A model generated the notes under the pieces. It had not been told where the DNA came from. It ran no database searches and saw nothing but the letters and a program-made list of their open reading frames with translations. Positions 31,758 through 43,305 of a stretch of DNA of 64,000 nucleotides are shown here, piece after piece. The stretch comes from Paragonimus westermani (Eukaryota; Platyhelminthes; Trematoda; Plagiorchiida; Troglotrematidae). Positions within the stretch are counted from its first letter, which is position 1, and each line of letters begins with the position of its first letter. Location of the stretch: assembly GCA_008508345.1 (NCBI GenBank), contig QNGE01001265.1, positions 1 through 64,000 on the forward strand, in the 5' to 3' direction. Both the position numbers and the translations under genes were made by a program.

Positions 31758-33155
31758 CCTACGCTTTCTTTAAAATACTCTCATCCAACTTCTCGGGGTG
31801 TAATTCCTATTCTTTTGTTCTTCCACATTCTAGTTGGTTGTCAAGTTTCTAATCTTTATCGGTTCGTTTGATTGATTGCACTTGTCATATTCACGTAAAC
31901 ACTTCACCCAACCCCATTCGAGAGGAGCTGGTTGAAAAATTTGTACTAATGCGATATTCGCTGAGTGATGTTCAGTATATGAAGGCTGAAATCCCCTCAC
32001 CGGTACCGTGGAATTGTGTCAAATAGCGTATACTAATGAATACCTTGAAAAGCGTCGAGTGAGAATTGGAGATTGAGTGGATGAGTAAAATTCATCAAAC
32101 TTCGTAGCGAAGTTTGGACGCGGAAACGCTCATACCACTAGCGAATGGGTGCATTCTCGACTCGTGTGATACTCGGCTGGTGCACTTCCGTTAATGTGTA
32201 GAAAGCGTGAACGAAGGTAATACTTTTCGGGCACATTATGCGTGTCTCATTCGGGCGGGCTGAATGTTGCAAACCATTGTGTTTGTCCAAGAGATAGAGG
32301 AAAGGAAAATGGTCTAATTGTGGGCAATAGTTTATTTTTATGGAACTAGAGTAGCCAGCTGATGCGTTCATGTGAAGTGCGCTTTCTAGGTATACTTGCA
32401 AGTAGGGTCATCGTCTGGCTGTTGTTCGTGAGCGGGTCAAATTTTGCACAAATGCATCTAGCAGCTGGAAACGTTCCGTTTCGGGTTCCACAAGATATGC
32501 TCGCCGAGCATTTCGCTACGGTGCACAGTTGAACACGGCTAACGCCAGCCCAACCTTAGACTCTCGGCATCTCGAGTGGAGAGTCAGTTCAGACGCACTG
32601 GGTCCCAACATGTTCATACTCTGAACCGTGTAGGGTCGTTCGACTAAGTTAATACTGACCACTTTTAATCGAACTCAAAAATCACTGTTGCAGGCGGTCA
32701 CATCACGGGTGGCTGTAAAAGGACTCGTTTCTTGAGTGGTGTATAAAATCACATAACTCATGCTAATACATTTAATCAGACTGTAGAGTGCGTATTCGGT
32801 ATTTTTACACCTACAGCAATAACATTGTTTACACAACTAGTGCATATTAATCTAACGAAGCCGTCCACCAGGAAAATTGAAAAATGGATGACGGCCAGCG
32901 AGCTGAGGTGCTGTTGAATCCTCGTGCGATGTCACACACAACTAGCAAGCCTTTATCGGGTTAACGATGTACGGAGTGATTCGGACAGATCAGAACAAAG
33001 AGGATGGGTATGGTGCGTCAGAAATATTAAAATACTTATGAATGGTAAATCGGTCAGGATTTTGGGGCGAAGTATTACCATATTCGGAATCGCTGGTCTT
33101 TGTAAGGAATGCACTGTGTATAGCTGATAGCGCATTTGGGAGTCACTTATGGCGT
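31758..33155. other. Intergenic, nothing recognised
   Basis: No gene, RNA or nameable repeat is visible. The short minus-strand frame at 32138-32401 resembles no family. Confidence 0.5.
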
Positions 33156-33435
33156 TCATCTCAGACTCTGAGAATGTGGTATGTTTCTGAGTGAAATCAT
33201 AATCGGTGCAAACTTTCCTGCAGGTTTCACAACAGTCCGGTTCCACATGCGAATCGTTAAGTTCGTGGCGCTCAGCGGCACCGTGGGAATGCAAGATCGT
33301 GGAACGAGACTGACACCTGCTGCCGAATCCAACTGGAAGCTGATCCTTTTTCCATCGGGTTCGATTTCCGCCGATCGTACTCCTGGATGTTGTTCTTCCA
33401 TCTTGTACCCCTGTCCAGTTTATCCGACAGTGTAA
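33156..33435 (-). mobile_element. LTR-retrotransposon aspartic protease relic (Gypsy-like)
   Basis: The minus-strand frame contains FQLDSAAGVSLVPRS, which matches the retroviral-type protease core (fqlDTGA followed by valid beta-strand residues), then LTIRMWNRTVVKPAGK. The catalytic DTGA/DSGA is DSAA here, so the enzyme would be impaired. The frame closes after about 80 residues, and no reverse transcriptase or integrase follows recognisably. The LTRs were not found. Confidence 0.45.
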
Positions 33436-34349
33436 ATGGTACTCCAGAATGGACGTTTACGGTCGACCGATGTTTATTGATAGAAACCAGTCGGTGCTCT
33501 TCCCTACATGTGTGCTTGGAAGGTGCATTTTTTGCACATATCTTTTGCAGAATCGTTGGGAAAATGATTCCCCTCGAATTTCGGAAGTTCTAGAAATGGA
33601 ATGGACTACATGTAGTCGTTGATGACTTATTGGGTCGAGATGTATACTTTACGTGGGCTTATCGCACAGTTCCACTGTTATGATAGTTTCATTACTCACT
33701 GATCGTATGGCCCATCAGCGACATCCGGACTGGACTGCTGGTGACATCATGCACCACTCACCTGATTAGTGCTAGATTCTTCCTTTTCCGTGTGCGACGT
33801 TCTTGATTTAAATGCCGTAAGCGTAGCATTGCTCATGTATGGTTGGACAATCCGGTCAGTAATACGGAATGGGTAATATTGGATGATTGTTTTCAGATCG
33901 TATTAAGCTTGTTTGCATTGGCTCTGCTGACTGTTCATCTGCTTGGCGGAACAGTTCGTGTTAAATCGAATAAATCTGTTACGAATAATGCTTAGGAAGG
34001 CTGACATAGTAACAGATACAACTCTCACTTGTAAAGCAATGTACGTTGCAAAAATGGGGCCCGGTTTTGTACATTTGAGAAAGACGCGAAGTTTTATATG
34101 GCCTACAGCTGTAATTATGGACGAGCTGTGCTGAACACCTCTTCGGTTTAACTACATTGACAGCGATCAGACCAAAGGCGTGTGACTCAGATGAAAGTGG
34201 AACAGAACCGTTCTGTTTCACCACACACTACTCAGCTTAACCCAGACAGCATATATTTTATCAACAGCCTAACTTCTGTGGAGGCGAGTTTGGATATGAG
34301 ATGAACTGCTAAGTTTTCATCCATGTAACAGTCGGCGTGATTTTTGTTG

Positions 34350-35090
34350 GGTTCTCTTTTCCGACGTGTCTTTTCACGTGATGCGGAATACAATCAGCTG
34401 GCTAGTCTCGCCTACGATCACCCCATGGTCTCAGCGAAAGAGGTGAATTGTTTGTCTGTCACCGCCTGCTCTTTGTTCGGCTGCCTCGGTCGAACTAGTC
34501 TGATTCAGACCACATCCCAGTCTGACCTTCCCCCATTCGCGCGTAGACGGCGTGCAGCGATTGAAACATGTCCGTAAGTCCAAATTCTTGTTCAGGCGGC
34601 CGTCATCGATCGACTACAGATCACGCTTAGCGGACCGATGTCCCGATTATCTGCAAGCTCGCATCAGGCTATCGATCGACAATGGGGAATCGTTCGGTGG
34701 TCCTCACCCCCTCACTCGTCACCGCCCTCCCTCCCGCGCGCGCTACCACCACATCAAGTGACCGGTTGACCATGTGTGCGCCTGTCCCAACCATCGCAGC
34801 CTGTCTGGTATGAACATTGAGCCTGGCGATGGTCGGCCGTCAGCTTCACACGTTCAAGCTCAGACCGAGGTGAGCGTGGGCACGAGACATGGCCAACGTG
34901 TGCAGCGCGCGTCTGCTTGTTTGTGTACCTGTGTGTATACAAGGTTGTGTGACGGCGGCGACGATCGATCAGAAGGCAGTCACACAGCCCTTGGTCCACT
35001 CATCCACACACGGCCGTCATAGCTGTTCAGCGTGTACAAGCCGATTGGCAGCTGGCCCAAACGTGGCTGAACAATGACCTGGGCATGATG
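34350..35090 (+). promoter_or_regulatory. GC- and CpG-rich segment, possible METTL22 promoter region
   Basis: This segment is visibly richer in G, C and CpG than the rest of the window (for example GCGCGCGCTACC near 34736). It surrounds a strong donor consensus, CATGTCC|GTAAGTCC, at 34574. Several short open frames on both strands have no family resemblance. It could be a 5' end with promoter, an exon of an unknown gene, or a GC-rich repeat. Confidence 0.3.
34568..34573 (+). CDS. METTL22: Candidate METTL22 initiator mini-exon (Met-Ser)
   Basis: ATG TCC sits directly before GTAAGT with A at -3 (AACATG). It ends in phase 0, as needed by the exon at 43088. Joining it gives MSDPDECVLSDFHL and a total of 404 aa. 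The intron would be 8.5 kb. This is an inference; an ATG at 42905, in frame and unspliced with 43088, is the main alternative. Confidence 0.3.
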
Positions 35091-38000
35091 ATCCGTGCAA
35101 AAACCAATTCGCTTACGCCGGTTGTCAGGTTGGTCTTGATTCGCGCTCCCTTTGGAGTACCCTAGAATTAAAGCGGGGTATAGTAAACCCTAATCCAGAC
35201 CGCTTCCCAGCACAAATTCAGGTCTCTTGTACTTGATTGGGCTGGCTTGCTGCAACCCTAACTGTACAGCGTTTTCAATGCCCGTTAGGAAAACAGCTGT
35301 TCTCCACCACAATGCTCACTCCACTCCTCTGAGATGACGTAATTTACCTGGCTGTCGGGTTTGAGTAAGTATCCCCATGTCTAGACGGCCGATCGATGGG
35401 GCGAGCAAAGTAATCATTATGACCAATGTGTGGACGAGCCAAACCTGTGAACCCAACAAAGAGTCAGACCATAGATCGGTGTGTCATGTTTGTTTTCAGA
35501 CTAAAAATATGGTGAGATGTAATCGTCTGTTTTACCCCTATTAGCTGTGAATATGTGCGGATAACAGCAACAGAAACGATCGGTCTTCAGAGACGAATGA
35601 GTGTTGTCAGTACCAGGACAAAAAAACTGCGCAACTCGTCGGTTTATTTACAGACAAGGCCAGACGCTGGCAATTGTGCGTTCCGGTTACGCAACTACAT
35701 CACACGATGTGTTTTCTTCTCTTTATTGGCGAACTGCATCAAGATATCTGAATGGTTCTGATATTCCATCCTTGTGCACTAACTAAACGTCACACATAGG
35801 AGAATACATAGCAGATCTGTTTTCTTCACGTGATGACACATTAAAATTGTCCTATTTGTGGGTCAAATCCGATGCTTGGTCTTTTACGCTCTCTGTTACT
35901 CACATTGGCTCTACTTATCAGAGATCCTTTTAAATTATAGACAGATCGCTTCATGTAAAATTGCCTGAGATGAGCTTTGAATAACTTGTCGTTGGCACTT
36001 TCCAAATATGTCACTCTCTTGGTACTACGTACCAGATTCCTCCTTATTTCTCATCCCTTGGTGATGATGATCAGTGTCCGAGATAACCCTATTTGTATGA
36101 ACGTGCTAGTTAACTGTTACGTAATTAGTGTAATCTCACCTGTCACCGTTCGAACCTCATGCAAGGTTGTGATAGTGTTTACACCCCTTGCTTCTGTACG
36201 GTCGGACTATTATTGTTAACCTGTCTGCTTTCGGGTTGCATTCTCCTCTTTTTTTCATGAAGGTACAGACCTCGTGCTCATTCATGGAGGCTTTGTACAG
36301 CGATAATCAATAATTTCTCTGGTGTAATCTTGGAACTCATCAGTCACAGTCCACGACGTAGTTTAAAACGGTTCAAGACTGGAACACACCTGTGGACCCG
36401 ATTCACAAGGTGCTCAAAATTAAAAATTTTAGACGCTGTCGTGAGGCACATCTGTAACAGCTTCAGCGTAATGAATCTTACAGACGTGAAGCGTTTTGTT
36501 CTTAGCTTTTGAGGGAACATGAAATTTCGTAGGTACTAACTCGTTTGCGAGTTATTGTGCTGTTGATCTCAGACTCAGTGGAGTCTGTAGATCGGTGCTG
36601 CTGTTAAGAGCACTGACGGACACTGTGCTAAAACCACCTGCCTCATGGAAAATATGACATTTGTTTAGTTTGCTCATTGGTGAGGTTTCGTTCCCCTCCC
36701 TCTGATAAAGTGGCTTCAGTTTGGTTAATCACGTATAGATCTTGGAACAATTCAAGTGATCCAGTGTTCAACAATACATTTATACTGTCGCTAGAATTAC
36801 TGAGTTCACCTGAACGTCTCTACAAGAATGCCTTACCTTATGCAAAACTTTGTGTAACATGTTGGAATGAATTTCGAAATAAGTGCAACCGCAGTGTAGT
36901 GATTGTTGAAGCTTGTCGTTTCCACTTCCATTAGTACGTAAACCAATTCAAAATCCGTTGTATTTATTCTGCCAAGTGATATTGTTCCACTGCTGAGTGT
37001 TATTATTGCCACGTATTTGCCAGATTCGTGCTTGTGCTATCCTCCTCGCTAAATCATAAGAATTTTCCCAGGCATATAAGTTGATAATCACTCCTACTTG
37101 ATTGTAGCTTTCGCCTTCAGCCAGCCCCTTTCAAAAAGATGTACTTTACTCGAGTTTCACTCTTGTTAGAGTCTGTCAGTAGTGCATATTCTTGTCACGA
37201 CCATGATGAGAACTCCGGTCACGTTTTCATGGGGCATTCATGTTGACCACCACAATTGGCAAGACTGAATTATCATGTGGAATAGCTCAGCCACATTCGC
37301 TTGTGAGTTTTGCTCTGTTCGTCGACAATTTGAGTGAATCGCACGTGGGTTGAACGAATGAGGCCAGTTTGTTGCATAACTTGTAGCTCCACTTTTGAGC
37401 AGCATAAGACGACTGGAGTGCGCGGAAAATAAAGGGCAGACCTCAGCATCAAATAGACCGGAAGCTGGAAGCGACCGTCGGAAACGTGTTCACACATTAC
37501 GTGGGATGTGTTACTAAAGGGACTATCGTTGTACTGCTAACGAAGAACTGGACACGTCAGCCATTCGAAATAGTCTGTCTTCGTCGTTGGACATTCTCAC
37601 TTGCCTTGAGATGAGTATTTGGCAATAAGCACTTCCTAGACCGTTTACAGTGATTTCGGCTAACCCGGGGGACAAGAAGCGGCGTTGGACGCGATCCATA
37701 ACTGGGATAGTTGAAACATGTCAGGGTGTGAATAAGTACCCATAGATACGTTTATTGTGTATCAAGCGCATCAAAGGAGAGGCCTTCCTATTGTCAAATA
37801 TCGCAAGATTAACTTCAATTTCACCTATTGTGTGCGATGCCCAACTGTTTTAGTTTATGACTCAATGACGATCCTGTTTAACTTTTGGAGCATGTTTAAC
37901 ATTCTGCTCCGCGAGCCGACTTCCGTTTCACCGGGTTGGGTCTTTCATACGCCGGTCGTAACAACGGATTTGCTCACCCCAGCGATTGCCCCTCATGAGT

Positions 38001-41000
38001 CGATATAATTATGCACGCTCGATGAGCCAATCCTCGATGACCCGTTTAAGCGGGCGGGGTGAGTACGTTGATGAAGATCAGCTGCTTCTGCTGCCTTCTA
38101 CAGAGACCACGTAGTCACATTCGCGCCAGATGGTCGATGCCCGCAAGAGCAGACTGAAGGCGCTCGAGTATAAGTTAATACTTTATTCAAGGCACATAGG
38201 ATTTTACTGTTTGGTCCCATATGGTCTCTTATAGTTGAAATCACGACGATCATAAGTATTACTACTATCATAACCAGCTGTCCTTAAGGTGACGCTTCTT
38301 TATGTGTTCATTCTACTACTGGCAGTCTCCACTCTTCTGTTTTTATCGTTCATGATGTATTCGGTGTAATATTGTGGAGTTTCGTTACATGCACGAAAGA
38401 GTGTACCATTCAACAAAATTAAGCTTCCAGTTTCCCGAGGTTTGACGATTGTTTGGCCCGATCGGTTCCGGGCGTGCATATTCGTATTTTGGTGACGTGT
38501 GGATACCAGAAAATCCTTTGTTTTCCGAGACCTGTGGCTCTTCAGTCTCTGGTCACCCAGGTTACTGAGGAAATGATTACTTTAATGTGCCCGTTGGTAG
38601 TACACTGATGACACGCTGCTCCAGCTTTCCACTCGACCTACAGGTAGCCATTAAATTAGTGAATTACGCGATTCACCTTATCCATCGGTGTGTCTGATTG
38701 ACCGTGGGACATAGACTATACAGTAGGTCTAACAGGTAAGGGAGGTAGCTTATACAATGACCGGTCTGGTGCTTAGGTGTATTTACTACCAATTTGCTAT
38801 CTGATCACAACTCATGAGTTCTAGTCCTCTACACCTAGCTAATTCGAAAGAGCTGGTCACTGAGACCAACAGCTTGCAAACCCAGGTTTTTTCCCCATAA
38901 TAGATCTTTTCAGTCCCCAGGCCTGATTGTCATGCCGTGCTGCAAGGTGGTGTAAACGAATACACAAACCGGTCATTGACAGAATGTACACAATCCAGCA
39001 GGAGTACTGGTGTAGGACACCAGCATCGTCCATCTGTCATGTTCACGGGGGTGGTCGGTTTTTCGGCCAGCGGTGTACATGAATGCAATCTAAGGTGAAC
39101 GGTGTGACTAATATTTTAGTTTCGAAAAGTCATGAATTTGCTGGTTGTTTCGTACGCCTCTTTTAAAGCATGAGGCATGCTGATCACTCATTTTTTCCTT
39201 TGTACACATTGCAAATACCACTTAACGACAAATTTGAACACGCTATAGTTGAGGAATCCTGACGTGTTGGCTAGTCGCCTAGATGGTCACATTATGTTAC
39301 CCTGCTTGTTTGATACACTCGCTCTCAAACTAATAAACCAACGGCGACACAATGGTTAGAGTTCAGTAATTTTGATCGAGCCCACGATTTTCGCGGACGG
39401 GCATAGTTCCTCGTTGCATATCGAGTTCTCACAGTTGTTCTGATTCGGGGTTTTCTGCAATACTGGCTAAACCTTGTGATTCCATACGCACCTATCTCTT
39501 GATAGCCTTTGAATGGATTACAGACCTTAGGTCGGAAGTTAAGGTGGTGTTCGATGTCTGGGAGCTAATTCAAACAGGTGATATGAACACCTCAGTGGCG
39601 TGTCATGATACCACAACTGCGATTTAGCATTCCAGTTAGTTTAGGATGAATGGAATCCAACAAGATATGATTTTACCACATTCGGCTGCTTGAGCTTAGT
39701 TGAAAAGCAGGCCACTTGGTGCAATACGGCTGCTCTCTCTCTCCTGTTTGCGTCAATCGTTAAGAGTTTCGTTTCGAATCGACGACGCGATTCATAATGG
39801 TATAGATGATACTGATCGGTCAAAAAGTGTCCCTTTGTGGGTGTACGCGTTGTGCAGCGGATTCTAGCCAATGCGAACAGTCACCCAGACGGACGTTGTC
39901 CAGCCGGCCTACGAAACGGAATCGAATTACAGCACTGTTCTCATTCAGCGCACTACAGCTGATGTTCTCGTAGCAAATAGCTGAGTTCCCCATACAACAG
40001 TAGAAGATTTGGAATGCAACCCCACCGTTCTTTTTTTATCATGAGTTGAAATAAAGTCCACGTTGACTTTAGAATGTTGTGTTGTGAAAGCGTTCGTCAA
40101 GAATCGGAAATGTGATGGTTTATTTCGATGTCCATCGAATGTTCACCACCTGCAACAGGTATGGGATTTGTTGGGACTCAAGATTTAGCAGTTTGGACAA
40201 CCTCTAAAGCGTGTCAGCACTCGCATACGACGTAAAGGGACTACTACTGCTGTCACGGTGCACAGTTTCTAAACAAGTTTCAAACCCGGTTTGTGCTTGC
40301 CTTGAGTCGCAGGCCAACGTTAGTTGGGCTATGATTCCTGCGTTCATGGTTTCCACCACTTTAACTTATCGATCATTGAAGTGGATCATGAAACAGTGAT
40401 TTCCACCGATGAAACAGCGGGGTGTTAGATGTATTGTGCAGTGTTATTTCGTTCGCCTCTCATCGGTTGCTTTTGTGAAATTAGCATACACAGAACACAT
40501 TTTGGGGACGTAGTAACTAGCGCTAATTTGGGTCGCTGATGCCTAAAATAGCCAGTCAGTTGACGAAGGGTCCTGATGTAACTGGAATATATTCAACGAT
40601 AAGGGACGTGAGGATAGTGTAACTACTTGGACATGGTGCGGGTCAAAAAGGTATTGCAATCGTGACAAGGTATCGAAAACGTATGATGATTATAGTGTGG
40701 TTTGCAACTGTTACAAATGTCGACTAACGTGGCTCGATGAACAGCAAACCCGTCTGGAAAAATGACTTGAGTGCGGAAAGTGACAGTTGCACTCCTACCA
40801 AATGAACTCACGATTGATAGTCAACTTCTTTTCCACGCCCAACTTTCAGTAAATGTATTGACACATCTATCACGACGAAGTGTAACTTCATGGGGCATCT
40901 CTCGTGTTACTGTTGATGTTTTTTGAGATAGACGGTCTCTATCCATGTGATGAAGGGTGCTTAATTCAGTGGCATTTTCCACCGCCAAACTTGCCTCCAT

Positions 41001-43087
41001 TAGTCAGTGGAGGGCATCTTGCGAGACTACATTTGATTAGACTTTTCTGTTGAAATGCACGCCCAGCTGCTGTTCATTTTTCGCTAGCAGCTTCACGTAA
41101 CTTCAGTATGCTTATTACCATTCAGACAAGGTTAAGACCTTTTTGACATCACATTGTGTGATCAGTCGAAATATGAGCTCCTCGTATCCCTGTCATTATG
41201 TTATGGACTTGAAAAAACTGCTCATTCTGAGAAACCATGACCTCGGATGCTGCTCTAGAGTAGGTTGTTGGCCTGGACAACGCTTCCCACTGAAACGTAA
41301 CATACAGTCCATTCTGACATTGCTTACTCCTCTGTCTATAGATAACCATTTCTAGCAATCTGGTCGCTCTGTACAATTATATCTTTCGTTCACCGTTAAA
41401 CCGAGTCTTGTTCAAGCACAACACGACAGTTCGGCGTGAAGTCGTGCAACAATCAGTTACCTGCTGCACTTCTCTATTCCAAGGTCGACTACGATGACCG
41501 ATTAACGGATTGTATAATTATTTTCTCAACCAGCTGCAAGCGAAAATCACATCAAAAAGATTACGGAAGTAACATTGTTTTCATCAGATAGATGGTGTCA
41601 CTGAACCACGAAGATTTTGAGGTTTTCGCAAACAACTATGATGCGACAGGTACTGAGCTATTTTGACCTGAAACATGTGAAGTGAAGAAGCAGGCTAACA
41701 GCGGAAAGTCAACAGTGAAAGAAGCTGCAAACATTCAACATTAGTTTTATGACCCAACCATATTAAAAAGGGTACGTCGTTACTAGCCATTTAGAGAGTA
41801 ACACATTATGACAGGAAAGACACTCTCATGTGTTATATGGGTATCAGTCTCCGAGGCTCAGGTGAAGGACCCTTCATGCTTATCCGCCCGTCCATGATGA
41901 CAGTTTGTTGGCCCAATTTTTCGTTCAATACTGCATACCGTAGTGACTGTATGTGATTAGTCGTGGAGCCTGTCCCATCTGACGGATTATCGTTCAACCC
42001 CAAACCGACCTGTCTTGTGTGGCTGCAGAGTAACGCGAGCCGCAGAGCACTTTCAGGGCTACAGAAAATGGACATTTTTAAGCAGGCGATACCGAAATTG
42101 TATTCCAGCCTACCACCAGCCCCACTCGATCTTTTCTACTTCGGCGAAAATACGGAATGAAAAAATGTCAATTAGGTTGACGTTCACAAAAATACCTTAG
42201 AAATTTCCATCTGTTCTCTTGTTTAAAGAAGAGTCCGCCATCATAGGTAAGTTATCGTACTCAGCATACACCTTCGGCGACTCTTAGGAATTGTTCTGTT
42301 GTAGGTTGATTTCTGTCCTTTCCTTGTGCTCTTCTGCTCAATTATTTTTTTTATCATAGTTATGGTATCGGTGTCTAAAAAACTTGGCGATTGTAGGAAA
42401 CAGAAAACAACACGTGGAGTGGAATTCTACAGTGTGCCCGTCCTTAGAAGGAAGAAGGGGGAAGTTAAATTCTCGCAGTTTCACAAGAGCCACCCTGTAC
42501 GCACTAACTATAACTGCTGGTAGGGGTTAATCAGTTTGATGAGAAAACTTTTCCGTCTCTTAGTGTTCTGGAACTGTTTTTGTTTGAGGTGGGATTTCCA
42601 ATACTGTTTTCCGTATATGTATCTGTCCATTTACACAGTTAAATCTCATCTTAGCAAACGTCTCATAACGCATACTGAGCACCACTATGTAGATGTACAG
42701 TCGTTCTATCCACTGATGGAATCCCTTCTGGAAAGGGAGTACTGTCTTGCGGGAAGAACATTGTGCAAGGAATGGCTCGAGTAACGTCGTTTCTGATTAC
42801 CTACCTTGTTCAAATGTGGAGGATGTACTTCCTAGCCGCGATATACAAAAGAGCTGTGAAACACGCTTGAAAAATCGCATGACCTGAGTTGAATCGTTTA
42901 CACTATGGCGTCTACGTCTGTTGCACTGACTTGTTTTTTCTTCATATCAATCACTTCCGATCCATATCCGAAATTGTGTACTACGTTCACTGATAATCAA
43001 ATTCCCATGAAATTAATCATATTTATCCTCATCTGGAGATATTTTGCAATCCTTGTTTTAAACTCCTATCTGTTTCTTTACTTTCAG
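34574..43087 (+). other. Possible METTL22 5' intron, otherwise intergenic
   Basis: Apart from the GC-rich segment and a repeat block at 37118-37200, no gene is recognised here. Minus-strand frames at 37273-37497 and 39641-39871 may be retroelement scraps, but I see no diagnostic motif. No exon with METTL22 similarity was found between 35000 and 43087. Confidence 0.4.
37118..37200 (+). repeat. Dispersed repeat family, 5' block only
   Basis: ACTCGAGTTTCACTCTTGTT followed by GTCAGTAGTGCATATTCTTG closely matches 48750-48798. A piece resembling the 3' block lies inverted nearby (about 37297-37325, minus strand). Confidence 0.5.
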
Positions 43088-43305
43088 GATCCTGATGAGT
43101 GCGTATTATCAGACTTTCATCTGGTCTCTGAATCAATTCCGATCGAGTTTAAGGAACGAGACCCTTGTGAATTCAAGGCAGAAAACAACATTGAAGGCCA
43201 GTACTTTTTGTCAAACCTGCGGTTTCGTATCCCCCTGACGGAATTGAATAAAGCTATCAGCCCTGTGACGTCAGTGAACATGAGTCAAACTGAAACGGAT
43301 GAGAG
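43088..43305 (+). CDS. METTL22: METTL22 exon with N-terminal VLSDFHL block
   Basis: The acceptor TTTCTTTACTTTCAG precedes DPDECVLSDFHLVSE, matching the conserved TVLSDVHL start of the family. The rest is acidic and polar and ends TETDER at GAGAG|GTTGGT, phase 2. The frame is open upstream to ATG 42905, but that stretch is hydrophobic and derives from the pyrimidine-rich end of an intron. Confidence 0.8.

Noticed and set aside
37273..37497. Minus-strand frame resembling the start of a Gypsy reverse transcriptase.
   Set aside because: Only a weak run (LQVMQQTGLI) fits; there is no YxDD or other catalytic motif, and part of it is dispersed-repeat sequence.
39340..39400. Possible tRNA-like module (ACAATGGTTAGAG, then GATCGAGCCC).
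   Set aside because: Box sequences and spacing are poorer than in the four modules listed.
42905..43087. METTL22 starting at ATG 42905 without splicing.
   Set aside because: The 61 added residues are mostly hydrophobic and come from the pyrimidine-rich intron end just before a strong acceptor. It is kept only as an alternative start.
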